From the NCBI GenBank assembly GCA_907163375.1, contig CAJQUW010010476.1:1-64000 (forward strand): a DNA stretch of 64,000 nt, read 5' to 3'. Shown here piece after piece: positions 54,396 to 64,000 of the stretch; position 1 is the stretch's first letter, and each line of letters begins with the position of its first letter. A program made the translations under genes and the position numbers. The DNA is from Prostheceraeus crozeri (Eukaryota; Platyhelminthes; Polycladida; Euryleptidae). A model generated the notes under the pieces. That model had not been told where the DNA came from, searched no databases, and saw only the letters and a list, made by a program, of their open reading frames with translations.

Positions 54396-55200
54396 TATTC
54401 GTGAGTGTCGTTAGAAAGTGTATCATGGTTTGTAAAAGTTTTACTGCAACACAGGTTCATGTATAGTTAGAAAAGTTTGATCATCAACGTTGTATTCGTA
54501 AGTCTAGTCAGAAACTTTATCATGTTGTACAAAAGTTTTATTGCAACACAGGTTGATGTATAGTTAGAAAGTTTGATCATTAACGTTTTATTTGTAAGTC
54601 TAGTCAGAAAGTGCATCATGGTTTGCAAAGTTAGTGTAGTCAAATAATTTTACTGTGACACCCGTTTGAGAAAGTAAAGTCTGATCATCGAAGTTGTATT
54701 CGTGAGTGTCGTTAGAAAGTGTATCATTGTTTGTAAAAGTTTTACTGCAACACAGGTTGATGTATAGTTAGAAAAGTTTGATCATGACGTTTTATGAAAC
54801 ACACATGTCATGAAATGTAAGCGTTAGTGTAGTCAAATAATTTACCGCGACGCACGTTTGTGAAAATAAAGTTTGATCATTGACGTTATATGACTGACCG
54901 AACTCATCACAGCACTAGAAAGTTTTAGAAGGTTTTATTTACTGCACAGTGTAGATTGTCTTGTAACTTACTTTCACAGCGTTAGAAAGTTTTATTGGAG
55001 ACAGTTGCCAAATGTTTCCCTATTAGAAATTCAAACTTCATGACTGTTAGATTAGCTTCATCAGGTTTAGTAAAAGCAGTTTTCTACTGCAGTAAGACTG
55101 CGAGTTTAGAATGTTATATGAAAACAGTGTCCATCACAGCGCTAGAAAGTTTTACTGCGCTGTGTAGATTGTTTCACACAAGGTCTTATAGTCAGCGTTG
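54396..55200 (+). repeat. Degenerate tandem repeats with GTTAGAAAGT and TTTTACTGCAACACAGG words
   Basis: Units of about 110-310 bases repeat GTTAGAAAGTGTATCAT, GTAAAAGTTTTACTGCAACA, CAGGTT(C/G)ATGTATAGTTAGAAAAG and TTTGATCAT(C)AACGTT at 54403, 54510, 54600, 54710 and more loosely to 55200. Copies are diverged, so the array is older than the one starting at 56.7 kb, with which it shares the GTTAGAAA and AAAGTTT words. No gene; the frame 54995-55201 lies within it. Confidence 0.8.
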
Positions 55201-55531
55201 AATGTTTTATAAACCAGATGTTGTCACACACGTTGAGTGTATGAGAGCTAGTTCCATGACATTGAATCGCATGGATTGTAAAGTTCATAATCCAAGGCTA
55301 GGCTCCTGTACGGTTGGATTTAGGGTTTTATATTACATGCGTTAACCGTTCGTGTAGAATATGTGAAGCAGATGTTCGCTTAAATGCAAATGTTGAAATA
55401 AGTTTTGTAAGAAGTCTTTGACAGGTTGTTGTGAAACGTAGCGAACGTTGAAGAAATGTTTCTGCAGTCACACTCGTTAGCGTGCCAGCTTTACTAAATG
55501 TATTCTATTCTCCAATGAGGATTGTTGTCTA
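55201..55531. other. Upstream region of the 55.5-kb gene pair
   Basis: No repeat or TATA box found. Ends in a CT-rich AATGTATTCTATTCTCC just before the ATG. Confidence 0.4.
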
Positions 55532-55780
55532 ATGAGAATCAAGCCTTCCACAGTGAGAATCATTCCATCGTTGAATCATACAAGTGATGGACGCACATTC
55601 TCTCTTTGGGATATCATTTTCAAAGTGAATGGGCTATATTATGGTCAGCACAAGGATAACAAAATAGCCTCTCTCTCGATATACACTGAATCCATCCTAT
55701 ATATTCCAAAGCCACCCAACGTAGATGACATTATTGACTTCCTTAACGGGGGGTGGTACGAAGCGCAAGTCGGACAATAA
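55532..55780 (+). CDS. Small protein of unknown function (82 aa), first of an overlapping pair
   Basis: MRIKPSTVRIIPSLNHTSDG, RTFSLWDIIFKVNGLYYGQH, KDNKIASLSIYTESILYIPK, PPNVDDIIDFLNGGWYEAQV. Likely a small beta-rich fold with a C-terminal helix; no known family. Its TAA stop (55778-55780) overlaps the next ATG (55780) as TAATG, an arrangement that supports coupled translation of two proteins from one message and is seen mainly in viruses and other compact genomes. This supports it as real coding sequence. If viral in origin, it should be read as part of a fossil. Confidence 0.55.
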   Translation: MRIKPSTVRIIPSLNHTSDGRTFSLWDIIFKVNGLYYGQHKDNKIASLSIYTESILYIPKPPNVDDIIDFLNGGWYEAQVGQ

Positions 55781-55980
55781 TGCTATCTCCAAACGCAAGT
55801 CAAGGAAAGAGAATTGCTAATCCTTTCCTAACTCTACCCTATGACAATTCGCTTATGTGCTTTGAGTGTCGTAGACGTGGTCTTATTAGATACATTTTAC
55901 TTCTTCGTTGCCATCATATCATTTGTGTATTTTGTCGTGAAAAGCATCGATGTAATTCTTCATTTTGTAATATGTTATAG
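55780..55980 (+). CDS. Small RING-like zinc protein (66 aa)
   Basis: MLSPNASQGKRIANPFLTLP then a zinc pattern C-x2-C-x12-C-H-H-x2-C-x2-C-x4-H-x-C-x4-C in which RCHHIICVFCREKHRC is the classic RING core (C-x-H-x2-C-x2-C). Length fits the minimal RING proteins of DNA viruses and cellular E3 ligases, which bring ubiquitin-conjugating enzymes to substrates; activity is inferred only from the motif. Start chosen at the ATG overlapping the upstream stop. An in-frame GTG at 55753 would add nine residues but is not needed. The exonuclease-like fossil follows 53 bases later. Confidence 0.6.
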   Translation: MLSPNASQGKRIANPFLTLPYDNSLMCFECRRRGLIRYILLLRCHHIICVFCREKHRCNSSFCNML

Positions 55981-56032
55981 AACGCTTCCTTAGATGTGTA
56001 AATTTCCGTTTTAGGCTTCTATCATCATTTTT

Positions 56033-56562
56033 ATGGATTGTGAGGGTGAACCTGTACAGGAGCTCAGTGCTATTGCTATGAACAATTGGACATATCAGAT
56101 TGTTAGTGTCTATCATCAACATGCCAACTGCGATCCCAATGTTGATCAATGGGCGAGAAAACACATTCATGGACTTAATCTGAAATATTTGCAAGACTAT
56201 GGCTTTTCTTGTGAGAGTGCTCTTCTTATTGACTTTAAACGATGGTTAGCTGCTTTCAATGTTATACGCATCTTTTGTATTAATCCTGGTAAGGAGAGAA
56301 AGTATTTCCCAATCTAATCATTGATGATATTTTGCTCCCGCCTTGGGATAGTAGAGTGAATCAACATTATCATGAAGTCACGAAACGTTTTAAGGATTTG
56401 TGTGTTCCTATTTTGTCTGTTCGTTGTAGTAGCTACGTTCATAACCAATGCTTCTTTCCTCCTTACCTCAACACTGCCAAAGTCCTGTATGGTTATCATT
56501 GCTCGCTGTATGATAGTTACCAGCTGTATCTATTTTATCTCTTTCAAACCATTGATTTATAA
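56033..56562 (+). pseudogene. DnaQ/DEDD-exonuclease-like fossil, looks broken
   Basis: The start MDCEGEPVQELSAIAMNN carries a D-x-E exonuclease motif I, and HGLNLKYLQDYGFSCESALL followed by DFKRWL resembles the region around motif II of DEDD-type 3'-5' exonucleases that accompany small DNA viruses and retroelements. The downstream part keeps a C-S-x-x-V-H and GYHCSLYDSYQLYLFY wording suggestive of the C-terminal half of the same protein family. It is interrupted at about one place and so looks inactive. The assignment is by motif only. The element it belongs to is not identified; its neighbours suggest a virus-like origin. Confidence 0.45.
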
Positions 56563-56690
56563 TGCATGCTTGTTACCGTTATTCAATAAATGTTACTATG
56601 AGAAGAGTTGTTGTTTTCATGCAATGAATGGGTTAGATAAAGGGCGATCATGTCTTTCTCAAACGACTGTGGAACATTGATTTCCATGAT
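56563..56690. other. Short 3' flank with AATAAA
   Basis: ATTCAATAAATGTTAC at 56580-56595 provides a poly(A) signal just after the exonuclease-like region. Confidence 0.4.
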
Positions 56691-59595
56691 AAAGATTTAA
56701 ACAGTTAGATTCGATGACGAATAAGATTTACTAGTTTGCAAGTTAGACTAACAGTTCTATTATTTGTAAATGAAAGATATAGTTTCAACAGTGTGTACGT
56801 TAGAAATAAAGTTTTATCTGTTTGTAAAATGAGATTGTAGGATTTACTAGTTTGCAAGTTAGACTAAGCGTTCTACTATTTGTAAATGAAAGATATAGTT
56901 TCAATAAATTACAGATTACAAAATAAAGTTTCAATAGTGTTTATGTTAAAAATAAAGTTTAAGCTGTTTGTATGTTAGAAATAGAATAAAGTTTCAACAG
57001 TTTGTCGATTAAAAGTAAAGTTTCAACAGTGTGTACGTTAGAAATAAAGTTTTATCTGTTTGTAAATGAGATTGTAGGATTTACTAGTTTACAAGTTAAG
57101 AATAAAGTTTTATCTGCTTGTATGTCAGAAATGAAATAAAGTTTCACCAGTTTAAAAGTTAAGAATAAAGTTTCAATAGTGTGTATGTTAAGAATAAAGT
57201 TCTGTCTGTTTATATGTTAGAAATAAAATGAAGTTTCGCCAGTTTACAAGTTAAGAATAAATATTATCTGCTTGTATGTTAGAAATGAAATAAAGTTTCA
57301 CCAGTTTACAAAATAAGAATAAATTTTATCTGCTTGTATGTTAGAAATAGAATAAAGTTTCAACAGTTTGTCGATTAAAAGTAAAGTTTCAACAGTGTGT
57401 ACGTTAGAAATAAAGTTTTATCTGTTTGTAAATGAGATTGTAGGATTTACTAGTTTACAAGTTAAGAATAAAGTTTTATCTGCTTGTATGTCAGAAATGA
57501 AATAAAGTTTCACCAGTTTAAAAGTTAAGAATAAAGTTTCAATAGTGTGTATGTTAAGAATAAAGTTCTGTCTGTTTATATGTTAGAAATAAAATGAAGT
57601 TTCGCCAGTTTACAAGTTAAGAATAAATATTATCTGCTTGTATGTTAGAAAGGAAATAAAGTTTCACCAGTTTACAAAATAAGAATAAATTTTATCTGCT
57701 TGTATGTTAGAAATAGAATAAAGTTTCAACAGTTTGTCGATTAAAAGTAAAGTTTCAACAGTGTGTACGTTAGAAATAAAGTTTTATCTGTTTGTAAATG
57801 AGATTGTAGGATTTACTAGTTTACAAGTTAAGAATAAAGTTTTATCTGCTTGTATGTCAGAAATGAAATAAAGTTTCACCAGATTAAAAGTTAAGAATAA
57901 AGTTTCAATAGTGTGTATGTTAAGAATAAAGTTCTGTCTGTTTATATGTTAGAAATAAAATGAAGTTTCGCCAGTTTACAAGTTAAGAATAAATTTTATC
58001 TGCTTGTATGTTAGAAATGAAATAAAGTTTCACCAGTTTACAAGTTAAAAATAAAGTTTCAATAGTTTGCAAGTTAAAACTAATGTTTCAATAGTGCGTA
58101 TGTTAAGAATAGCGTTTTATCTGTTTGTATGTTAGAAATAAAATGAAGTTTCACCAGTTTACAAGTTAAGAATAAATTTTATCTGCTTGTATGTTAGAAC
58201 TAAAACAAAATTTCACCAGTTTACAAGTTAAAAAATAAAGTTTCAATAGTGTGTACGTTAGAAATAAAGTTTCAATAGCGTGTATGTTAAGAATAAAATT
58301 TTATCTGTTTGTATGTTAGAAATAAAATGAAGGTTCATCAGTTTACAAGTTAATAATAAAGTTTTATCTGTTTGTATGTTAGAAATAAAACAAAGTTTCA
58401 ACCGTTTACAAGTTAAAAATAAAGTTTCAGATGAAAATAAATTTTCAATAGTGTGTATGATGGAAATAAAGTTTAAGCGCTTTGTGCGTTAGAAATAAAG
58501 TTTCAGCCGTTTACAAGTTAAAAATAAAGTTTCAACAGTGTGTACGTTAAGAATAAAGTTCTATCTGTTTATATGTTAGAAATAAGAATGAAGGTTCACC
58601 AGTTTACAAGTTAAGAATAAAGTTTTATCTGTTTGTATGTTAGAAATAAAACAAAGTTTCAACCGTTTACAAGTTAAAAATAAAGTTTCAGAAGAAAATA
58701 AAGTTTCAATACTGTGTATGATGGAAATAAAGTTTAAGCGCTTTGTGCGTTAGAAATAAAGTTTCAGCCGTTTACAAGTTAAAAAATAAAGTTTCAATAG
58801 TGTGTACGTTAGAAATAAAGTTTCAATAGCGTGTATGTTAAGAATAAAGTTTTATCTGTTTGTATGTTAGAAATAAAATGAAGGTTCATCAGTTTACAAG
58901 TTAATAATAAAGTTTTACCAGTTTAAAAGTTAAGAATAAAGTTTCAATAGTGTGTATGTTAAGAATAAAGTTCTGTCTGTTTATATGTTAGAAATAAAAT
59001 GAAGTTTCGCCAGTTTACAAGTTAAGAATAAATTTTATCTGCTTGTATGTTAGAAATGAAATAAAGTTTCACCAGTTTACAAGTTAAAAATAAAGTTTCA
59101 ATAGTTTGCAAGTTAAAACTAATGTTTCAATAGTGCGTATGTTAAGAATAAAGTTTTATCTGTTTGTATGTTGGAAATAAAATGAAGCTTCGCCAGTTTA
59201 CAAGTTAAGAATAAAGTTTTATCAGCTTGTATGTTAGAAATAAAATGAAGTTTCACCAGTTTACAAATTAAAAATAAACTTTCAATACTGTGTACGTTAG
59301 TAATAAAGTTTCAACCGTTTACAAGTTAAAAATAAAGTTTCAACAGTGTCTACGTTAGAAATAAAGTTTTATCTGTTTGTAAAGTACGATCGTAGGATTT
59401 ACTAGTTTGCAAGTTAGACTCAGCATTCTACTAGTTGTAAATGAAAATATCGTTTCAACAGTTTACAGATTAAAATAAAGTTTCAATAGTGTGTATGATG
59501 GAAATAAAGTTTAAGCGCTTTGTGCGTTAGAAATAAAGTTTCAACAGTTTACAGATTAAAATAAAGTTTCAACAGTGTATACGTTAGAAATAAAT
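56691..59595 (+). repeat. Left arm: tandem array of ~29-34-bp AATAAAG(T)TT monomers
   Basis: About 2.9 kb of monomers of the form (A)AATAAAGTTT followed by a variable middle (CAACAGTTTACAAG, TATCTGTTTGTATG, CAATAGTGTGTACG, AAGCGCTTTGTGCG, CACCAGTTTACAAG) and TTA(A/G)A. They combine into higher-order units; one of ~366 bp repeats from 56996, 57362 and 57728. Plus-strand AATAAA occurs about once per monomer, giving roughly 80-90 poly(A) hexamers. Non-coding. It lies downstream of the small gene set in the sense orientation. Confidence 0.95.
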
Positions 59596-59800
59596 GAAAG
59601 TAAGAACTTCATCGTATGAGTATTCAAAGCATGTTTTGTAAATCAAATGTGTATAGTCCTGACATGATAGAATCAAGCTTGACAAACGCGTTTGTCAAGT
59701 TCATTTGATTCTATCATGTCAGGACTATACACATTTGATTTACAAAACATGCTTTGAATACTCATGCGATGAAGTTCTTACTTTCATTTATTTCTAACGT
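59596..59800. repeat. Head-to-head junction palindrome
   Basis: A 22-bp perfect palindrome (59678-59699, centre GACAAACGCGTTTGTC) sits inside a longer near-perfect inverted repeat: 59596-59675 and 59708-59800 pair through GATTCTATCATGTCAGGACT, ACACATTTGATTTACAAAAC and ATGCTTTGAATACTCAT. Six or so extra bases (TTCATT) on the right make it slightly asymmetric. It marks the point at which the array reverses orientation. Confidence 0.95.
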
Positions 59801-62800
59801 ACACACTGTTGAAACTTTATTTTTCAACTTGTAAACTGTTGAAACTTTATTTTTAACTTGTAAACGGCTGAAACTTTATTTCTAACACGATTCTATCATG
59901 TCAGGACTACACACATTTGATTTACAAAACATGCTTTGAATACTCATACGATGAAGTTCTTACTTTCATTTATTTCTAACGTATACACTGTTGAAACTTT
60001 ATTTTAATCTGTAAACTGTTGAAACTTTATTTCTAACGCACAAAGCGCTTAAACTTTATTTCCATCATACACACTATTGAAACTTTATTTTCATCTGAAA
60101 CTTTATTTTTAACTTGTAAACGGTTGAAACTTTGTTTTATTTCTGACATACAAACAGATAAAACTTTATTCTTAACATACGCACTATTGAAACATTAGTT
60201 TTAACTTGCAAACTATTGAAACTTTATTTCTAACTTGTAAACTGGTGAAACTTTATTTCATTTCTAACATACAAGCAGATAAAATTTATTCTTAACTTGT
60301 AAACTGGCGAAACTTCATTTTATTTCTAACATATAAACAGACAGAACTTTATTCTTAACATACACACTATTGAAACTTTATTCTTAACTTTTAAACTGGT
60401 GAAACTTTATTATTAACTTGTAAGCTGGTGAACCTTCATTTTATTTCTAACATACAAACAGATAAAACTTTATTCTTAACATACACGCTATTGAAACTTT
60501 ATTTCTAACGTACACACTATTGAAACTTTATTTTTTAACTTGTAAACTGGTGAAACTTTGTTTTAATTCTAACATACAAGCAGATAAAATTTATTCTTAA
60601 CTTGTAAACTGGTGAACCTTCATTTCATTTCTAACATATAAACAGATAGAACTTTATTCTTAACATACACACTATTGAAACTTTATTTGTAACTTGTAAA
60701 CGGCTGAAACTTTATTTCTAACGCACAAAGCGCTTAAACTTTATTTCCATCATACACACTATTGAAACTTTATTTTAATCTGAAACTTTATTTTTAACTT
60801 GTTAACGGTTGAAACTTCATTTTATTTCTAACATACAAACAGATAAAACTTTATTTTTAACATACGCACTATTGAAACATTAGTTTTAACTTGCAAACAA
60901 TTGAAACTTTATTTTTAACTTGTAAACTGGTGAAACTTTATTTCATTTCTAACATACAAGCAGATAATATTTATTCTTAACTTGTAAACTGGCGAAACTT
61001 TATTTTATTTCTAACATATAAACAGACAGAACTTTATTCTTAACATACACACTATTGAAACTTTATTCTTAACCTTTAAACTGGTGAAACTTTATTATTA
61101 ACTTGTAAACTGATGAACCTTCATTTTATTTCTAACATACAAACAGATAAAACTTTATTATTAACTTGTAAACTGATGAACCTTCATTTTATTTCTAACA
61201 TACAAACAGATAAAACTTTATTCTTAACATACCCACTATTGAAACATTAGTTTTAACTTGCAAACTATTGAAACTTTATTTTTAACTTGTAAACTGGTGA
61301 AACTTTATTTCATTTCTAACATACAAGCAGATAAAATTTATTCTTAACTTGTAAACTGGCGAAACTTCATTTTATTTCTAACATATAAACAGACAGAACT
61401 TTATTCTTAACATACACACTATTGAAACTTTATTCTTAACTTTTAAACTGGTGAAACTTTATTATTAACTTGTAAACTGATGAACCTTCATTTTATTTCT
61501 AACATACAAACAGATAAAACTTTATTCTTAACATACACGCTATTGAAACTTTATTTCTAACGTACACACTATTGAAACTTTATTTTTTAACTTGTAAACT
61601 GGTGAAACTTTGTTTTAATTCTAACATACAAGCAGATAAAATTTATTCTTAACTTGTAAACTGGTGAACCTTCATTTTATTTCTAACATATAAAAAGATA
61701 GAACTTTATTCTTAACATACACACTATTGAAACTTTATTTTTAACTTGTAAACGGCTGAAACTTTATTTCTAACGCACAAAGCGCTTAAACTTTATTTCC
61801 ATCATACACACTATTGAAACTTTATTTTAATCTGAAACTTTATTTTTAACTTGTTAACGGTTGAAACTTTGTTTTATTTCTAACATGCAAACAGGTAAAA
61901 CTTTATTCTTAACATACTATTGAAACTTTATTTCTAACGTACACACTATTGAAACTTTATTTTTTAACTTGTAAACTGGGGAAACTTCATTTTATTTCTA
62001 ACATATAAACAGATAGAACTTTATTCTCAACATACACACTATTGAAACTTTATTCTTAACTTTTAAACTGGTGAAACTTTATTTCATTTCTGACATGCAA
62101 GCAGATAAAACTTTATTCTTAACTTGTAAGCTGGTGAACCTTCATTTTTATTTCTAACATACAAACAGATAGAACTTTATTCTTAACATATACACTATTG
62201 AAACTTTATTTCTAACGTACTCTTATTTCTAACATATAAACAGATAGAACTTTATTCTTAACGTACACACTGTTGAAACTTTATTTTTAACTTGTAAACG
62301 GCTGAAACTTTATTTCTAACGCACAAAGCGCTTAAACTTTATTTCCATCATACACACTATTGAAACTTTATTTTCATCTGAAACTTTATTTTTAACTTGT
62401 AAACGGTTGAAACTTTGTTTTATTTCTAACATACAAACAGATAAAACTTTATTCTTAACTTGTAAACTGGTGAACCTTCATTCTTATTTCTAACATATAA
62501 ACAGATAGAACTTTATTCTTAACGTACACACTGTTGAAACTTTATTTTTAACTTGTAAACGGCTGAAACTTTATTTCTAACGCACAAAGCGCTTAAACTT
62601 TATTTCCATCATACACACTATTGAAACTTTATTTTCATCTGAAACTTTATTTTTAACTTGTAAACGGTTGAAACTTTGTTTTATTTCTAACATACAAACA
62701 GATAAAACTTTATTATTAACTTGTAAACTGATGAACCTTCATTTTATTTGTAACATACAAACAGATAAAACTTTATTCTTAACATACGCACTATTGAAAC

Positions 62801-64000
62801 ATTAGTTATAACTTGCAAACTATTGAAACTTTATTTTTAACTTGTAAACTGGTGAAACTTTATTTCATTTCTAACATACAAGCAGATAAAATTTATTCTT
62901 AACTTGTAAACTGGCGAAACTTCATTTTATTTCTAACATATAAACAGACAGAACTTTATTCTTAACATACACACTATTGAAACTTTATTCTTAACTTTTA
63001 AACTGGTGAAACTTTATTATTAACTTGTAAACTGATGAACCTTCATTTTATTTCTAACATACAAACAGATAAAACTTTATTCTTAACATACACGCTATTG
63101 AAACTTTATTTCTAACGTACACACTATTGAAACTTTATTTTTTAACTTGTAAACTGGTGAAACTTTGTTTTAATTCTAACATACAAGCAGATAAAATTTA
63201 TTCTTAACTTGTAAACTGGTGAACCTTCATTTTATTTCTAACATATAAACAGATAGAACTTTATTCTTAACATACTCACTATTGAAACTTTATTTTTAAC
63301 TTGTAAACGGCTGAAACTTTATTTCTAACGCACAAAGCGCTTAAACTTTATTTCCATCATACACACTATTGAAACTTTATTTTAATCTGAAACTTTATTT
63401 TTAACTTGTTAATGGTTGAAACTTTGTTTTATTTCTAACATACAAACAGATAAAACTTTATTATTAACTTGTAAACTGATGAACCTTCATTTTATTTCTA
63501 ACATACAAACAGATAAAACTTTATTCTTAACATACACGCTATTGAAACTTTATTTTTTAACTTGTAAACTGGTGAAACTTTGTTTTAATTCTAACATACA
63601 AGCAGATAAAATTTATTCTTAACTTGTAAACTGGTGAAACTTCATTTTATTTCTAACATACAAACAGATAAAACTTTATTCTTAACATACGCACTATTGA
63701 AACATTAGTTTTAACTTGCAAACTATTGAAACTTTATTTTTAACTTGTAAACTGGTGAAACTTTATTTCATTTCTAACATACAAGCAGATAATATTTATT
63801 CTTAACTTGTAAACTGGCGAAACTTCATTTTATTTCTAACATATAAACAGACAGAACTTTATTCTTAACATACACACTATTGAAACTTTATTCTTAACTG
63901 TTAAACTGTGAAACTTTATTATTAACTTGTAAGCTGGTGAACCTTCATTTTATTTCTAACATACAAACAGATAAAACTTTATTCTTAACATACACGCTAT
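59801..64000 (-). repeat. Right arm: inverted copy of the monomer array, running off the window
   Basis: The same monomers on the opposite strand (AAACTTTATT...). The junction sequence is present a second time at 59889-59985, and only from there does the order of middle words mirror the left arm (ATACACTG, ATCTGTAAAC, GCACAAAGCGCTT, CCATCATACACAC). So the right arm has one extra ~185-bp partial unit next to the centre. Beyond about 61 kb the higher-order units are re-amplified and no longer match one to one; a ~730-bp block order recurs several times. No gene in it; the 68-codon frame at 63416 is repeat-derived. The end of the arm is not in the window. Confidence 0.95.

Noticed and set aside
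59596-59800. Dismissal of the inverted junction as a pure assembly artefact
   Set aside because: Artefact remains possible, but the arms differ in sequence and the right arm carries an additional partial unit, which a simple hairpin-read error would not produce.
56691-64000. CRISPR-like array
   Set aside because: Regular ~30-bp periodicity, but there are no constant repeats with unique spacers, no cas genes and an animal context; it is a degenerate tandem repeat.

Overview
The window reads as nuclear DNA of an animal, probably a marine invertebrate. It is AT-rich, intron-style and gene-poor, and packed with metazoan transposon families: non-LTR retrotransposons, Penelope-like elements, Tigger/pogo, piggyBac, several MITEs and a tRNA-derived SINE. 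There is also an 18S rRNA pseudogene and a C2H2 zinc-finger fossil. TACATGTA and TAGGCCTA words recur throughout; I associate these with echinoderm, hemichordate and mollusc genomes, but that is only a hint. No bacterial operon, tRNA gene or CRISPR array is visible.

Layout. 1-4.6 kb: a worn SINE, a nearly pure A/T tract, an 18S rRNA fragment, an integrase-type fossil and a G-run tract. 4.9-11.5 kb: dispersed repeats with inverted partners elsewhere in the window, a Penelope-like remnant, a LINE remnant and a piggyBac remnant. 11.7-17.2 kb: a zinc-finger array fossil, then a 2.8-kb Ingi/I-like LINE, then a Tigger transposase with its terminal repeat, all reading leftward. 17.2-21 kb: a palindromic MITE, another LINE remnant and a Penelope-like element with RT and GIY-YIG domains. 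23.7-29.9 kb and 31.0-37.5 kb: two large TIR-bounded elements with no transposase, hosting younger insertions. 37.7-40.9 kb: weak evidence for a small host gene (CRE site, first exon with splice donor, possible last exon, poly(A) signal). 45.2-49.5 kb: a RAG1-N-terminus-like zinc gene, a piggyBac transposase fossil facing it, and a LINE sitting between piggyBac-type ends.

49.5-64 kb is different from the rest. It starts with a ~487-bp higher-order satellite. Next comes a 51.2-53.8 kb stretch dense in RNA-like hairpins: four copies of a ~220-nt family, and at least eight hairpins sharing a CUAU loop on different but still complementary stems. Then follow compact small ORFs. One has a TATA box and is flanked by direct repeats. 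A pair overlaps as TAATG, and its second member is RING-like. One resembles a DnaQ-type exonuclease and looks broken. Finally a 3-kb array of ~29-34-bp AATAAAG-rich monomers meets its own inverted copy at a near-perfect palindrome near 59,689, and the inverted arm runs off the window. Compact genes, hairpin-rich RNA and a head-to-head repeat junction suggest an unclassified virus-like or large mobile element, integrated and at least partly decayed. I cannot assign it to a known family. It is the best candidate for something undescribed here.

Apart from the RAG1-like gene, the possible two-exon gene and the small ORFs at 53-56 kb, almost all coding signal comes from mobile elements. Most long open frames elsewhere are chance products of repeats or of the strand opposite real elements.
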